NCBI GenBank assembly: GCA_018364635.1
Contig: JAGZLR010000016.1
Location: 1-42,152, forward strand
DNA length: 42,152 nt
Direction of reading: 5' to 3'
DNA from: Clostridiales bacterium
GTDB taxonomy: Bacteria > Bacillota > Clostridia > Lachnospirales > Anaerotignaceae
In this document: positions 15,250-24,325 of the stretch, piece by piece
Layout: the number at the start of each line of letters is the position of its first letter
Position numbering within the stretch: position 1 is the first letter of the stretch
Program-made: the position numbers and the translations under genes
Notes under the pieces: generated by a model
Seen by the model: the letters and a program-made list of their open reading frames with translations, nothing else
Databases searched by the model: none
What the model was told of the DNA's origin: nothing

Positions 15250-16118
15250 GTCTGCACCTCCCCGCCGTGAAGTTTCAGAATCAAACCAAGGGTCTTTTTC
15301 AAATCCCGACGGTTGACAATTTTATCCACAAATCCATGTTCCAGCTGAAACTCTGCCGTTTGAAACCCTTTTGGTAGTTCCTGCTTAATCGTCTGCTCAA
15401 TCACACGTTTGCCCGCAAAGCCAATCAATGCATCTGGTTCTGACAAAATAATGTCACCCAACATCCCAAAGCTTGCTGTCACACCGCCTGTAGTTGGATC
15501 TGTCAGCACCGTGACATAAAGAAGCCCTTTTTCGCTATGACGTTTCACCGCTGCGCTCACCTTTGCCATCTGCATCAAAGAAATGATTCCTTCCTGCATT
15601 CTCGCACCACCAGAAGTTGTAAAAATCACCACAGGTAAAGAAAGCTCTGTGGCTTTCTCTACGGCCCGTGTCACCTTTTCTCCAACAACAGACCCCATAG
15701 ATCCCATGATGAAATTACTGTCCATAACAGCAATCACAGCCTTGTGTCCTTCAATGGTACAAAGCCCCGTTACAACGCCATCTTTCAGCCCTGATTTCTC
15801 ACGCGCTTTATTCAAAATATTTTCATAATTCGGATAATCCATTGGATTTTTGGCGGTCATCGACTCATCCATCTCCTGAAAAGAGCCCTCATCACAAATT
15901 AATGCAATTCTCTCCTGTGCACAAAGCCGAAAATGTCCTCCACACTTTGGGCAGATTTTGTAGGCGTCCATTTCCTTTTGATAGATGATCCGTTTACATT
16001 TGGTGCACTTAACCCATGTTCCATCCGGTATCATCGGTGATTCCTGCGGCGTCTTTTCATATTCCGGCATAGAAACAGGAGTAATTTTGATATAATTTTT
16101 CCGTTTAAACAGGTTCAT
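15243..16118 (-). CDS. accD: Acetyl-CoA carboxylase carboxyltransferase subunit beta
   Basis: The 291-residue protein has an N-terminal zinc ribbon with C38, C41, C56 and C59 (CTKC...CPKC). The carboxyltransferase core includes VFTTSGGARMQEGIISLMQM (about 166-185) and VLTDPTTGGVTASFGMLGD. It pairs with AccA. GGAGG precedes the ATG by about 8 bases, the gap to accC is 23 bases, and the end overlaps accA. Length and motifs are normal for the family. Confidence 0.95.
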   Translation of the reverse strand: MNLFKRKNYIKITPVSMPEYEKTPQESPMIPDGTWVKCTKCKRIIYQKEMDAYKICPKCGGHFRLCAQERIALICDEGSFQEMDESMTAKNPMDYPNYENILNKAREKSGLKDGVVTGLCTIEGHKAVIAVMDSNFIMGSMGSVVGEKVTRAVEKATELSLPVVIFTTSGGARMQEGIISLMQMAKVSAAVKRHSEKGLLYVTVLTDPTTGGVTASFGMLGDIILSEPDALIGFAGKRVIEQTIKQELPKGFQTAEFQLEHGFVDKIVNRRDLKKTLGLILKLHGGEVQTW

Positions 16119-16141
16119 TCATCCTGCCTCCATTCATTTGA

Positions 16142-17491
16142 CTAGCGATTGATAATCTCTCGCGCAAGGAAAGAAGTATCAAATTCCCCCTTGCGGTAGA
16201 GCGGATTTTCAAGAATCTCTTCTTGAAACTCAATATTTGTGTCCACACCCTCTATCACAAATTCATACAGTGCTCGTCCCATTTTAGCGATAGCCTCATT
16301 CCGGTCCTTGCCATGAACAATCACTTTAGCAATCATAGAATCGTAGTACGGCGGGATTGTATATCCTGCATATACAGCGCTGTCCACCCTTACGCCAATG
16401 CCGCCGCCCGGCATAAGCAGGTATTCAATTTTTCCAGGGCTTGGAGCAAAATTTCGCGCAGGGGACTCCGCATTGATACGACATTCAATCGCATGTCCTG
16501 TAATCTTTACATCCTTCTGTTCTATGGAAAGAGGAAGACCACTGGCAACCCGAAGCTGTTCTTTCACAATATCAATCCCTGTCACCATCTCCGTAACAGG
16601 ATGCTCTACCTGAATTCGTGTATTCATCTCCATAAAATAGAAATTTCCGCTTTTATCATACAAAAATTCAATGGTACCTGCACTTTTGTATCCTACAGTC
16701 TTTGCCGCACGCACTGCCGCATCCCCCATAGCCTTTCTTGTTTCAGGACTTAATGCTGGACTTGGCGCTTCCTCCAGCACCTTTTGATTCCTTCTTTGAA
16801 GAGAGCAATCTCTCTCTCCTAAATGAACCACATTTCCAAAATTATCGCCTAATATTTGAATTTCTATATGTCTTGCATTTTCAATCAATTTTTCCATGTA
16901 CATGGTGTCATCGCCAAAAGCTGCTTTTGTCTCACTTTTGGCAGATTCATAGGCCTGTGCCAGCTCTTCTTTCTCCCGCACAATACGAATTCCTTTGCCG
17001 CCTCCGCCGGCAGACGCCTTTATCACTACTGGATACCCCAGCTTTTCTGCAACGCAGTAAGCTGTTTCCACATCTGGCACAACACCGTCACTTCCAGGGG
17101 TGACCGGAACGTTAGCTTTTATCATCGTATTTCTTGCATTCGATTTATTCCCCATTAAATCAATCGTTTGGGCATCAGGTCCGATAAATTTAATATTGCA
17201 CTCTTCACACATAGCTGCAAATGTAGAATTTTCTGACAGAAACCCAAAACCAGGGTGAATCGCCTGGGCGCCAGTCAGCACGGCAGCACTGATAATATTT
17301 TGCATATTGAGATAACTTTCTGCTGCTTTTGCAGGACCAATACAAACAGCTTCATCTGCCAACTGTGTATGAAGTGCATCTCTATCAGGCTCAGAAAAAA
17401 CAGCAACCGTAGCAATCCCTAATTCCCGACAGGCACGGATAATACGCACCGCAATCTCGCCGCGGTTGGCAATCAGTACTTTACTGAACAA
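16142..17491 (-). CDS. accC: Biotin carboxylase subunit of acetyl-CoA carboxylase
   Basis: This 449-residue ATP-grasp enzyme carboxylates biotin on AccB with bicarbonate and ATP. It shows the start FSKVLIANRGEIAVRIIRAC, the glycine-rich ATP loop KASAGGGGKGIRIV, the metal and catalytic segment FLYDKSGNFYFMEMNTRIQV and HPVTEMVTG, and the C-terminal part ending SFLAREIINR. I chose TTG at 17491 as start because GGAGG lies 8 bases upstream; the more upstream TTG at 17506 overlaps that Shine-Dalgarno itself. The protein then begins MFSKVLIANRG, as in homologues. It lies between fabZ and accD in the operon. Confidence 0.95.
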   Translation of the reverse strand: MFSKVLIANRGEIAVRIIRACRELGIATVAVFSEPDRDALHTQLADEAVCIGPAKAAESYLNMQNIISAAVLTGAQAIHPGFGFLSENSTFAAMCEECNIKFIGPDAQTIDLMGNKSNARNTMIKANVPVTPGSDGVVPDVETAYCVAEKLGYPVVIKASAGGGGKGIRIVREKEELAQAYESAKSETKAAFGDDTMYMEKLIENARHIEIQILGDNFGNVVHLGERDCSLQRRNQKVLEEAPSPALSPETRKAMGDAAVRAAKTVGYKSAGTIEFLYDKSGNFYFMEMNTRIQVEHPVTEMVTGIDIVKEQLRVASGLPLSIEQKDVKITGHAIECRINAESPARNFAPSPGKIEYLLMPGGGIGVRVDSAVYAGYTIPPYYDSMIAKVIVHGKDRNEAIAKMGRALYEFVIEGVDTNIEFQEEILENPLYRKGEFDTSFLAREIINR

Positions 17492-17521
17492 AAAGAACAC
17501 CTCCAAAAAAATTCTGTATTC

Positions 17522-17944
17522 TTAGCCGATCATAAACGTCAAGTCCGCCTCTGCAGCCTTCTTTCCGTCAACATAGGCAACTCCGTGACCGATCCCAGCA
17601 TTTCCTCTCAGCTTTGTAAAGGTCACTTCCAATCGGAGCGTGTCTCCAGGGACTACTTTTTTTCTAAACTTTACTTTATCAATGGCACCAAAATACGGAT
17701 TTTTTCCCTGAAACTGTTCCATAGAACAAATCGCAACTGCGCCTGCCTGCGCCATTGCTTCCACAATCAGTACTCCCGGCATAACAGGCTCATTTGGATA
17801 ATGTCCCACAAAAAACGGCTCGTTCATCGTCACATTTTTAATTGCCACAATCCGTTCGCCTTCCACAATTTCCTCTACTCTGTCAATCAAAAGCATTGGC
17901 GGCCTATGAGGAATAATGCTCATGATCTCTTTAATATCCATCAT
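17522..17944 (-). CDS. fabZ: 3-hydroxyacyl-ACP dehydratase FabZ
   Basis: The 140-residue hot-dog fold protein has the N-terminal IPHRPPMLLIDR (11-22). The catalytic pair is H48 in VGHYPNEPVMPGVL and E62 in VEAMAQAGAV. It dehydrates 3-hydroxyacyl-ACP to trans-2-enoyl-ACP. This is the only dehydratase in the operon, and no FabA or FabM accompanies it. Some FabZ-family proteins (FabN of enterococci) also isomerise the double bond, but no residue visible here proves that. The gene sits 14 bases after accB. The ATG-ATG start follows GGAGG. Confidence 0.95.
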   Translation of the reverse strand: MMDIKEIMSIIPHRPPMLLIDRVEEIVEGERIVAIKNVTMNEPFFVGHYPNEPVMPGVLIVEAMAQAGAVAICSMEQFQGKNPYFGAIDKVKFRKKVVPGDTLRLEVTFTKLRGNAGIGHGVAYVDGKKAAEADLTFMIG

Positions 17945-17958
17945 ATTGATTTTCCTCC

Positions 17959-18435
17959 TTACACAATGCGAAACAGCGGCTGACCAAACTCTACCAAATC
18001 TTCGTTGTTAGCATAGATTTCAGCAATTTCACCATCAAATTTGCTTGTGATTTCATTCATAATTTTCATAGCTTCCACAATACACAGAATATCACCTTGT
18101 TTGACCTTGTCTCCAACCTTTACAAGAGGTGGTTTTTCTGGGCTTGCGCTGGCATAAAAAGTGCCGACAATGGGACTTTTTACTAGATTACCACTCTCCA
18201 TTTTTACCGGCTGTGGTTCACTAGAAACAGAAGGCACAGCCGCAGTTTGAAGAGTCTCGCCACCAGTTTGGGCATTGTTCACTGGCACAGTGGCAGTTGG
18301 AATAACCTCTGCTTTTGGTCCATCAAATTCATTTTTACTCATACGAAGGCTGACGCCATCTGCTTTCAGTTCAAAATTTCTTAATGATGAACTGTCAATC
18401 ATACGAATCAGTTCTTTAATTTCGTCGGTTGTCAT
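17959..18435 (-). CDS. accB: Biotin carboxyl carrier protein AccB
   Basis: The 158-residue protein has an N-terminal part (1-40), a flexible Ala/Pro/Thr-rich linker (about 40-85) and a C-terminal biotinyl domain with the biotin-accepting K124 in VEAMKIMNEI. It shuttles carboxybiotin between AccC and the AccA-AccD complex. The start directly follows the fabF stop, with GGGAGG inside the end of fabF, so it is coupled to fabF. The order fabF-accB-fabZ-accC-accD-accA is the same as in streptococci. Confidence 0.95.
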   Translation of the reverse strand: MTTDEIKELIRMIDSSSLRNFELKADGVSLRMSKNEFDGPKAEVIPTATVPVNNAQTGGETLQTAAVPSVSSEPQPVKMESGNLVKSPIVGTFYASASPEKPPLVKVGDKVKQGDILCIVEAMKIMNEITSKFDGEIAEIYANNEDLVEFGQPLFRIV

Positions 18436-19680
18436 TTATTCTTCCTCCCATTTTTTAAAGCAAAGTACAGCATTATGACCGCCAAATCCCAGAGAGTTGG
18501 AAAGGGCATAACGAACCTGTGCTTTTCTGCTGACATTTGGCACATAATCCAAATCACATGCCTCATCTTTATTCTCATAGCTGATAGTTGGAGGAAGAAC
18601 ACCTTCTTCCAGTGCTTTAATACAAGCCACAGCTTCTATCGCACCTGCTGCACCCAACATGTGTCCTGTCATACTCTTTGTTGAGCTGATAGCAATGTTA
18701 TAAGCTGCATCGCCAAAAGCGCGTTTAATCGCTGCTGTCTCTGCACTGTCGTTCGCCGGTGTACTAGTTCCGTGAGCATTGATATATCCAATCTCTTCCG
18801 GCTGAATTCCAGCCTCTTTCACTGCAAGAAGCATGGCATTCGCCGCACCCTCGCCATCTGGACAAGGCGCTGTTATGTGATATGCATCACAAGTAGAACC
18901 GTAGCCTACAATCTCCCCATAAATTTTAGCGCCACGTTTTTTTGCGTGTTCTAATTCTTCGAGAATCAAAATAGCACTGCCTTCTCCCATGACAAAACCG
19001 TTTCTGTTTTTGTCAAAAGGTCTGGAAGCCTTTTTAGGGTCCTCTGTCGTAGACAGTGCAGTCAAATTTGTAAAACCTGCTACGCCACTTCTTGTAAGCG
19101 GATATTCCGTACCGCCTGCAAAGGAAAGATCAATATATCCATGCTTGATCGCACGAAACGCCTCTCCGATAGAGTTTGTTCCTGTGGCACAGGCAGTGAC
19201 GATACACTCGCAAGGTCCTTTGCTTCCGAATTTCATAGCCACATTACCACTTGCCATATTTGCAATAGACATCGGAATATAGAGTGGAGAAATTTTTCCA
19301 GGTCCCTTTGCATCCATTCTTCCAATCTGTTCTTCAATCGTTGCAAGACCTCCAATGCCGCTTCCCACAAAGCAACCAAACCGTACTGGATCTCCAATAT
19401 TCTCTTCTGTCAGGCCTGCATCCTGATAGGCTTGACTTGCTGCTGCAATGGCATAAATTGTATACATATCATTACGCTTTAAGTCTTTCTTTTCCACATA
19501 ATCTGTCGGTTCAAATCCTTTGACTTCCGCAGCTATTTTCACTTTAAAATCTGAAACATCAAATTTGGTAATATAATCAATGCCGCATACACCATTTTTC
19601 ATGGCGTTCCATGTGCTTTCAACATCGTTTCCCAGAGGAGTCACTGCTCCCATGCCGGTAATGACGCATCTTTTTTCCAT
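18436..19680 (-). CDS. fabF: 3-oxoacyl-ACP synthase II FabF
   Basis: The 414-residue condensing enzyme has nucleophile C164 in VTACATGTNS and catalytic histidines in NAHGTSTPAND and KSMTGHMLGAAGA. It elongates acyl-ACP with malonyl-ACP; in organisms without FabB it also extends the cis-unsaturated intermediates. It begins with the typical MEKRCVITGMGAVTPLGND after GGAGGTAGAGT. No FabB-like second condensing enzyme is seen in the window. Confidence 0.96.
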   Translation of the reverse strand: MEKRCVITGMGAVTPLGNDVESTWNAMKNGVCGIDYITKFDVSDFKVKIAAEVKGFEPTDYVEKKDLKRNDMYTIYAIAAASQAYQDAGLTEENIGDPVRFGCFVGSGIGGLATIEEQIGRMDAKGPGKISPLYIPMSIANMASGNVAMKFGSKGPCECIVTACATGTNSIGEAFRAIKHGYIDLSFAGGTEYPLTRSGVAGFTNLTALSTTEDPKKASRPFDKNRNGFVMGEGSAILILEELEHAKKRGAKIYGEIVGYGSTCDAYHITAPCPDGEGAANAMLLAVKEAGIQPEEIGYINAHGTSTPANDSAETAAIKRAFGDAAYNIAISSTKSMTGHMLGAAGAIEAVACIKALEEGVLPPTISYENKDEACDLDYVPNVSRKAQVRYALSNSLGFGGHNAVLCFKKWEEE

Positions 19681-19690
19681 ACTCTACCTC

Positions 19691-20422
19691 CTAACACATA
19701 ACCATACCGCCGTCGATGTGAATCACCTGGCCGGTAATATATTTATTCTTTGCTAAAAATACAACTGCATCGGCAACTTCTTCCGCTTTTCCAAATCTTT
19801 TTAACGGAATTGTCTCCAACATCTGCTTTTTCCATTCCTCTTTCAGGTCAGCTGTCATATCTGTCTCTATAAATCCAGGCGCGATACAGTTACAGGTAAT
19901 GCCTCTGACACCTAATTCCCGCGCAACAGATTTTGTCATTCCAATAACGCCTGCCTTACTTGCCGCATAGTTTGCCTGACCTGCGTTTCCTATAATCCCA
20001 ACAACGCTTGCAAGATTAATAATCGCACCGCTTTTTTGTTTCAGCATCACATTGCTGACTGCACGCATTGTATGAAAAGCACCTTTTAAATTTGTGTCAA
20101 TCACAGCGTCAAATTCTTCCTCTGTCATACGCATCAAAAGCATATCCCGCGTAATCCCTGCGTTATTGACCAAAATATCAACTGTGCCAAATTGCGCCTT
20201 CGCCTCTTTAATTAGGCTATCAGCGTCCTCTTTTTTACTTACATCCCCTTGGATTGGCAAGCATTCCACACCAAAGGACTTTATTTGTTCCACCAATTCT
20301 TCTGACACCTGACTGCGGTAGTTCAGCACAATATGGCAGCCCTCCTGTGCAAGACGCAGAGCCACTGCCCTGCCAATTCCTTTTGCTGCACCAGTTACAA
20401 CTGCTGTTTTCTTCTCCAGCAT
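19691..20422 (-). CDS. fabG: 3-oxoacyl-ACP reductase FabG
   Basis: The 243-residue short-chain dehydrogenase has the NADPH loop TGAAKGIG (10-17), NNAG (86-89) and the catalytic S139, Y152 and K156 (NYAASKAG). It reduces 3-oxoacyl-ACP to 3-hydroxyacyl-ACP. The frame is open back to an ATG overlapping the fabD stop (20449), but I prefer the ATG at 20422: it has GGAGG eight bases upstream and gives the family-typical MLEKKTAVVTG. Confidence 0.95.
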   Translation of the reverse strand: MLEKKTAVVTGAAKGIGRAVALRLAQEGCHIVLNYRSQVSEELVEQIKSFGVECLPIQGDVSKKEDADSLIKEAKAQFGTVDILVNNAGITRDMLLMRMTEEEFDAVIDTNLKGAFHTMRAVSNVMLKQKSGAIINLASVVGIIGNAGQANYAASKAGVIGMTKSVARELGVRGITCNCIAPGFIETDMTADLKEEWKKQMLETIPLKRFGKAEEVADAVVFLAKNKYITGQVIHIDGGMVMC

Positions 20423-20448
20423 ATTTATTTCCTCCATATCCGAAGTCA

Positions 20449-21378
20449 TTATTTGCCTAGTTTTTCCATCGCTTTTTCTAAAGTTTTCTTATCTTCAATA
20501 TTTAGTATTGTAGCGCCTTTGACAATCCGTTTTACAAAACCACAAAGCGTTTTGCCCGGGCCTAATTCTATAAAGGTGTCAACGCCCTGATCTGCAAGAC
20601 AGCGCACGCTCTGCTCCCACTTCACCGGACTCATCACCTGTTTAATTAAAAGAGGAACAATATCCTCTGTTTTTTCCACAATTTGGCCTGTCACATTGGT
20701 AACGACAGGAAGATTCATTGGATGAATCGATATTTTTTCCAGCTCTACTGCTAATTTCTCACTAGCCGGCTTTAATAAAGCTGTATGAAACGGTCCACTT
20801 ACCTTTAATTCCACTACCATCTTTGCGCCTGCCTCTTTTGCAAGCTGTGCTGCTTTTTCTGCAGCTTTTGCCTCACCGGCAATCACCAATTGCCCAGGCG
20901 CATTATAATTCGCAGGGGAAACAAATCCTTCCACAGACGCCTGTCTGCAGATATCCTCCACTGCCTCATTCTCCATCCCGATGACTGCAAACATTTTGCC
21001 TACGCCTTCCGGGACAGCCTCTGTCATAAACTTACCTCTTTTTTTCACCAACTGTACTGTCTGACTAAAATCAAAAGCGCCGCTTGCCACATAGGCGCTA
21101 TATTCTCCCAGGCTTAATCCCGCAGCATAGTCCGCTTTTATTCCTTCCTGCGCCATCAGTCTTGTTAAAGCCGTACTCATGGTAAGTATTGCTGGCTGTG
21201 TGTTTTCTGTCCGGTTCAACTCTTCCTCGTTTTCAAAACAAAGCTCAGAGATTGAAAAACCTAGGGCTTCATCTGCTTCCCGAAAAACTTCCCTGACAAC
21301 ATCAAACTCCTCATATAACTCTTTTCCCATGCCCACATACTGAGCGCCCTGACCGCTGAACAAAAATGCTGTTTTCAT
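20449..21378 (-). CDS. fabD: Malonyl-CoA:ACP transacylase FabD
   Basis: The 309-residue acyltransferase has the substrate loop FSGQGAQYVGMG (7-18), nucleophile S89 in AGLSLGEY and catalytic H198 in SGPFHTALL. It loads malonate onto ACP. The 76-base gap to fabK is the longest inside the operon and holds a terminator-like hairpin (21412-21439), so expression from here on may be lower than that of fabT-fabH-acpP-fabK. The fabG frame begins in overlap with its stop. Confidence 0.95.
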   Translation of the reverse strand: MKTAFLFSGQGAQYVGMGKELYEEFDVVREVFREADEALGFSISELCFENEEELNRTENTQPAILTMSTALTRLMAQEGIKADYAAGLSLGEYSAYVASGAFDFSQTVQLVKKRGKFMTEAVPEGVGKMFAVIGMENEAVEDICRQASVEGFVSPANYNAPGQLVIAGEAKAAEKAAQLAKEAGAKMVVELKVSGPFHTALLKPASEKLAVELEKISIHPMNLPVVTNVTGQIVEKTEDIVPLLIKQVMSPVKWEQSVRCLADQGVDTFIELGPGKTLCGFVKRIVKGATILNIEDKKTLEKAMEKLGK

Positions 21379-21403
21379 AATGATCCCTCGTTTTCAGAAT
21401 TTA

Positions 21404-21439
21404 AAAAATCAGGGCTTGCCGGTAAATACCGGCAATCCC
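21404..21439 (-). terminator. Terminator-like hairpin inside the fab operon, between fabK and fabD
   Basis: On the minus strand GGG (21437-21439) and TTGCCGGTA (21427-21435) pair with TACCGGCAA (21416-21424) and CCC (21412-21414) around a 2-base loop. TGATTTTTTAAA follows. Stem and U-run have the form of an intrinsic terminator, but essential fab and acc genes lie downstream, so it probably acts as a partial terminator, an attenuator or an RNA-stabilising hairpin. Confidence 0.6.
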
Positions 21440-21454
21440 TCTGTAGTTTCACCT

Positions 21455-22396
21455 TTATTTCACAAAATTCGACGCCTGTTTCATCAATTCCACATATTCG
21501 CCGTACATTTCTTCCATAATTTCTTTACAAGTCTGTTCTTTCTTCACCAGACCGGCGATCTGACCGCTCATCACAGAGCCCATATCCATATCACCGTCTA
21601 ATACAGCCTTTCTCAAAGCGCCTTTACCCAGCGCTTCCAATTCTTCCATTGGAGCATTCTGCTTTTCCAGCGCTTCATAGGCACGAGCCAATTTATTACG
21701 AATGACCCGAACCGGATGTCCTGTTGACTGTCCAGTTGTCGTAGTATCTATGTCTTTCGCCTTAATGATCCTGTCCTTATAGTTTTGATGGACATTACAT
21801 TCCTTTGCCACAACAAAACGGGTACCGATCTGAACACCACTTGCACCCAGCATCATAGCTGCTGCCATTCCTCTGCCGTCTGCAATACCACCTGCCGCAA
21901 TGACAGGGATGTCCAATGCATCTACTACCTGAGGAACCAAAGCCATTGTCGTTGTCTTTCCTACATGTCCGCCTGACTCTGTTCCCTCCGCAATCACAGC
22001 ATCTACGCCGTCTTTACGCATCAATTTTGCCATAGCAACTGATGGAACGACTGGAATTACTTTTGTACCTGCCGCATTAAAACGCTTCATGTACTTTCCA
22101 GGACTGCCTGCACCTGTTGTGATAACAGGCACTTTTTCCTCACAGATAACATCTACGATTTCTTCTACATAGGCAGATAAAAGCATCACATTTACAGCGT
22201 ACGGCTTATCTGTCATTGATTTCAGTTTCCTGATCTGAGCACGGCAACCTTCGCCGTCCAAGTGCCCTGTCGCTAGAACACCCATACCTCCGGCGTTAGA
22301 TACGGCCGCTACTAGATCCGCATCCGCAATCCACGCCATAGCGCCTTGAATGATCGGATACTTGATTCCTAATAATTTGCAAATATCTGCATACAT
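21455..22396 (-). CDS. fabK: FMN-dependent enoyl-ACP reductase FabK
   Basis: The 313-residue TIM-barrel flavoprotein of the nitronate monooxygenase superfamily has QGAMAWIADADLVAAVSNAG at its start (17-36), catalytic H144 in AEGTESGGHVG and the phosphate-binding segments AAGGIADGRG and GASGVQIGTRF. It completes each elongation cycle by reducing trans-2-enoyl-ACP with NAD(P)H and replaces FabI, which is not present. FabK proteins are insensitive to triclosan as a class. The related but distinct flavoenzyme at 24418 shares the fold but carries an extra cysteine cluster. Confidence 0.95.
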   Translation of the reverse strand: MYADICKLLGIKYPIIQGAMAWIADADLVAAVSNAGGMGVLATGHLDGEGCRAQIRKLKSMTDKPYAVNVMLLSAYVEEIVDVICEEKVPVITTGAGSPGKYMKRFNAAGTKVIPVVPSVAMAKLMRKDGVDAVIAEGTESGGHVGKTTTMALVPQVVDALDIPVIAAGGIADGRGMAAAMMLGASGVQIGTRFVVAKECNVHQNYKDRIIKAKDIDTTTTGQSTGHPVRVIRNKLARAYEALEKQNAPMEELEALGKGALRKAVLDGDMDMGSVMSGQIAGLVKKEQTCKEIMEEMYGEYVELMKQASNFVK

Positions 22397-22415
22397 ATTG
22401 CTTCCACCTCAAGAA

Positions 22416-22640
22416 TTATTTCTTATTTTCCTCTACGAACTTAACAGCGTCGCCAACTGTTTTAATTGATTCTGCATCCTCAATTTTTACGTCAAATTCA
22501 TCTTCAATGTCATTAATGATCTGGAATAAGTCAAGAGAATCTGCTTCCAAGTCTTCTCTAACTTTTGTTTCCATTGTAATTTCGTCTTCTTCTTTTCCTA
22601 ACTGCTCTGCAATCATACTTCTAATTTTTTCAAATACCAT
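22416..22640 (-). CDS. acpP: Acyl carrier protein
   Basis: The 74-residue acidic protein carries the phosphopantetheine attachment serine S35 in LEADSLDLFQ. It holds the growing acyl chain for all Fab enzymes. The ATG at 22640 follows AGGAGG by 8-9 bases; an upstream in-frame start would add 19 residues unlike any ACP and is rejected. It lies between fabH and fabK, as in streptococci. Confidence 0.97.
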   Translation of the reverse strand: MVFEKIRSMIAEQLGKEEDEITMETKVREDLEADSLDLFQIINDIEDEFDVKIEDAESIKTVGDAVKFVEENKK

Positions 22641-22705
22641 ACTATAATTCCTCCTAATTTTTGTATACTTAATATATTTACAGGGTTGCCCCAGCAAATT
22701 CCACC

Positions 22706-23680
22706 TTAAAGCTCAATCAGCATGGACCCCCACGTGAGTCCTCCGCCAAAGCCTGTCAAAAGTATCTTGTCTCCAGGAGCAAGCATTCCCTTTTGGTTCA
22801 TTTCATCAAAAGCGATCGGGATACTCGCAGCTGAAGTATTGCCATAATAAAACATATTTAAATAAAATTTTTCCATTGGTATTCCTGTTTTTCTTGAAAT
22901 AATCTGAACGATTCTCTCATTTGCCTGATGAGGAATGACATATTTTATCTCCGATGCGCCTACGCCGGCTTTTTCCATAAGAGCATGGATACTTTTGGGA
23001 ACAGTGCGCGTTGCAAAATCAAAAATGGCCTTGCCATCCATCCGAATAGAGACATCCTCCGCCTTAGAGATATCGTTAAACACATTCGCAGGAGCTACAT
23101 AATCTCCTGTTAGCGCTAATCCTTTTGTCCCGTCACTGCCGATATTCTCCGCTAAAATTCCTGTTCTCTGCTGGGCCCGTTCTACATAAGCGCCGCCGGC
23201 ACCGTCGCCAAATAAGACACAGGTTGTACGGTCTGTCCAATCCACATGCTTACTCAACACCTCTGCGCCAATAACAATCGCATTTTTATATACGCCTGAT
23301 TGGATAAATTTGTCTGCTATACTAAGTCCATAAATAAATCCAGAACAAGCTGCTGTCACATCGAAAGCAATGGCATTTTTTGCCCCGATTTTAGCCTGAA
23401 CCAAACAGGCTGTGGAAGGTGTCATATAATCCGCAGACACTGTTGCCACAATCAATAAATCAATTTCTTCTGGATTCAAATTTCCCTTTTCCAAAATTTT
23501 TTTTGCCGCCTTGGCAGCCAAATCCGAAGTGTTATCCCCCTGCGAAATTCGGCGTTGTCCGACCCCTGTGCGGGAGACAATCCATTCGTCATTGGTATCT
23601 ACAATCTGCGCTAGGTCGTCGTTTGTCACAATTTTCTCCGGAACAAAACTTCCAGTATACATAATTTTTGTGAAATACAT
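22706..23680 (-). CDS. fabH: 3-oxoacyl-ACP synthase III FabH
   Basis: The 324-residue initiating condensing enzyme has the catalytic triad C112 (TAACSGFIYGL), H251 (VIPHQANERI) and N281 (YYGNTSAASIP). It condenses acetyl-CoA or a branched acyl-CoA with malonyl-ACP to start the chain. AAGGTGG precedes the ATG. It follows fabT by 13 bases and is thus among the promoter-proximal genes of the operon. Confidence 0.96.
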   Translation of the reverse strand: MYFTKIMYTGSFVPEKIVTNDDLAQIVDTNDEWIVSRTGVGQRRISQGDNTSDLAAKAAKKILEKGNLNPEEIDLLIVATVSADYMTPSTACLVQAKIGAKNAIAFDVTAACSGFIYGLSIADKFIQSGVYKNAIVIGAEVLSKHVDWTDRTTCVLFGDGAGGAYVERAQQRTGILAENIGSDGTKGLALTGDYVAPANVFNDISKAEDVSIRMDGKAIFDFATRTVPKSIHALMEKAGVGASEIKYVIPHQANERIVQIISRKTGIPMEKFYLNMFYYGNTSAASIPIAFDEMNQKGMLAPGDKILLTGFGGGLTWGSMLIEL

Positions 23681-23693
23681 CGTTAGCCACCTT

Positions 23694-24140
23694 TTAATCG
23701 TTGATATAGTTTTCCATCATATAAGCGTGAAGGCGTTCTAATGCCCTCTCCAAAGTCTCCCGTTCCTCTTCACTGACACCCTCAACGGAAGCGCGGATCA
23801 AATCAATATGGAATTTTTGATGCACACGATAGAGCAGCCTTCCTTCTTTTGTAAGCTTCAATAATACTACTCTGCGGTCTCTATCACTTTTTATTCGCTG
23901 AACATACTGCTTTTTCACTAACTTATTGACTGCCACAGTAAGCGTTCCAGTAGTAATCCCAAGGATTTTAGCCACTTCACTCATAGAGCGAGTTTCATAC
24001 ATGCCAATGGCCTCAACGGTGTGAATTTCCGTCAGAGAGACATTGCTGAAATGGCCTTTTTTTAAAGCATTCTCCTCAATGGTGCGGATATCATTATAAA
24101 GTTCCATTACCAAACAGCTCAATACCGTGTAGGACTGCAA
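23694..24140 (-). CDS. fabT: MarR-family regulator of fatty acid synthesis, FabT-like
   Basis: The 148-residue winged-helix protein has the recognition region EVAKILGITTGTLTVAVNKL (about 55-74) and the wing DRDRRVVLLKLTKEG (about 81-95), with dimerising helices at both ends. It is the first gene of the fab operon, the position of fabT in streptococci and enterococci. FabT binds long-chain acyl-ACP and then represses fab genes through a palindrome like TTTGAnnnTCAAA. Exactly such palindromes overlap its own promoter (24175-24193) and lie at the divergent gene (24379-24397). The start is TTG, 7 bases after GGAGG. Confidence 0.92.
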   Translation of the reverse strand: MQSYTVLSCLVMELYNDIRTIEENALKKGHFSNVSLTEIHTVEAIGMYETRSMSEVAKILGITTGTLTVAVNKLVKKQYVQRIKSDRDRRVVLLKLTKEGRLLYRVHQKFHIDLIRASVEGVSEEERETLERALERLHAYMMENYIND

Positions 24141-24174
24141 ATTGTTACCTCCATTATGGGGCCATTTTTTAGGT

Positions 24175-24193
24175 TACTTTGATAGTCAAAGTA
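24175..24193. promoter_or_regulatory. FabT-type operator at the fab operon promoter
   Basis: TACTTTGATAGTCAAAGTA has perfect 8-base arms around TAG. It overlaps the -10 box of the fab operon promoter and so can block RNA polymerase. The match to known TTTGA-type FabT boxes and the position upstream of fabT make autoregulation likely. Confidence 0.85.
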
Positions 24194-24218
24194 TATTCCA
24201 AATCCTGCAAGTCGTCAA
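24190..24218 (-). promoter_or_regulatory. Promoter of the fabT-accA operon
   Basis: On the minus strand TTGACG (24213-24218) and TATACT (24190-24195) are 17 bases apart. The -10 box is covered by the FabT-type palindrome. Confidence 0.8.
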
Positions 24219-24325
24219 TCATTTTTTTGCGCGTTGGTATACCCACAGTAGCATCAATAGTATCTTAAAAGCAGTTACTATAAAAATTATATGTAGTTAT
24301 CATAACCAGATATAGCAGTTTGCTA

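Noticed and set aside
16223..16753. 176-codon plus-strand frame opposite accC
   Set aside because: It is antisense to a strongly conserved biotin carboxylase gene, has no Shine-Dalgarno, and its residues (many Cys, His, Phe) look like a shadow translation.
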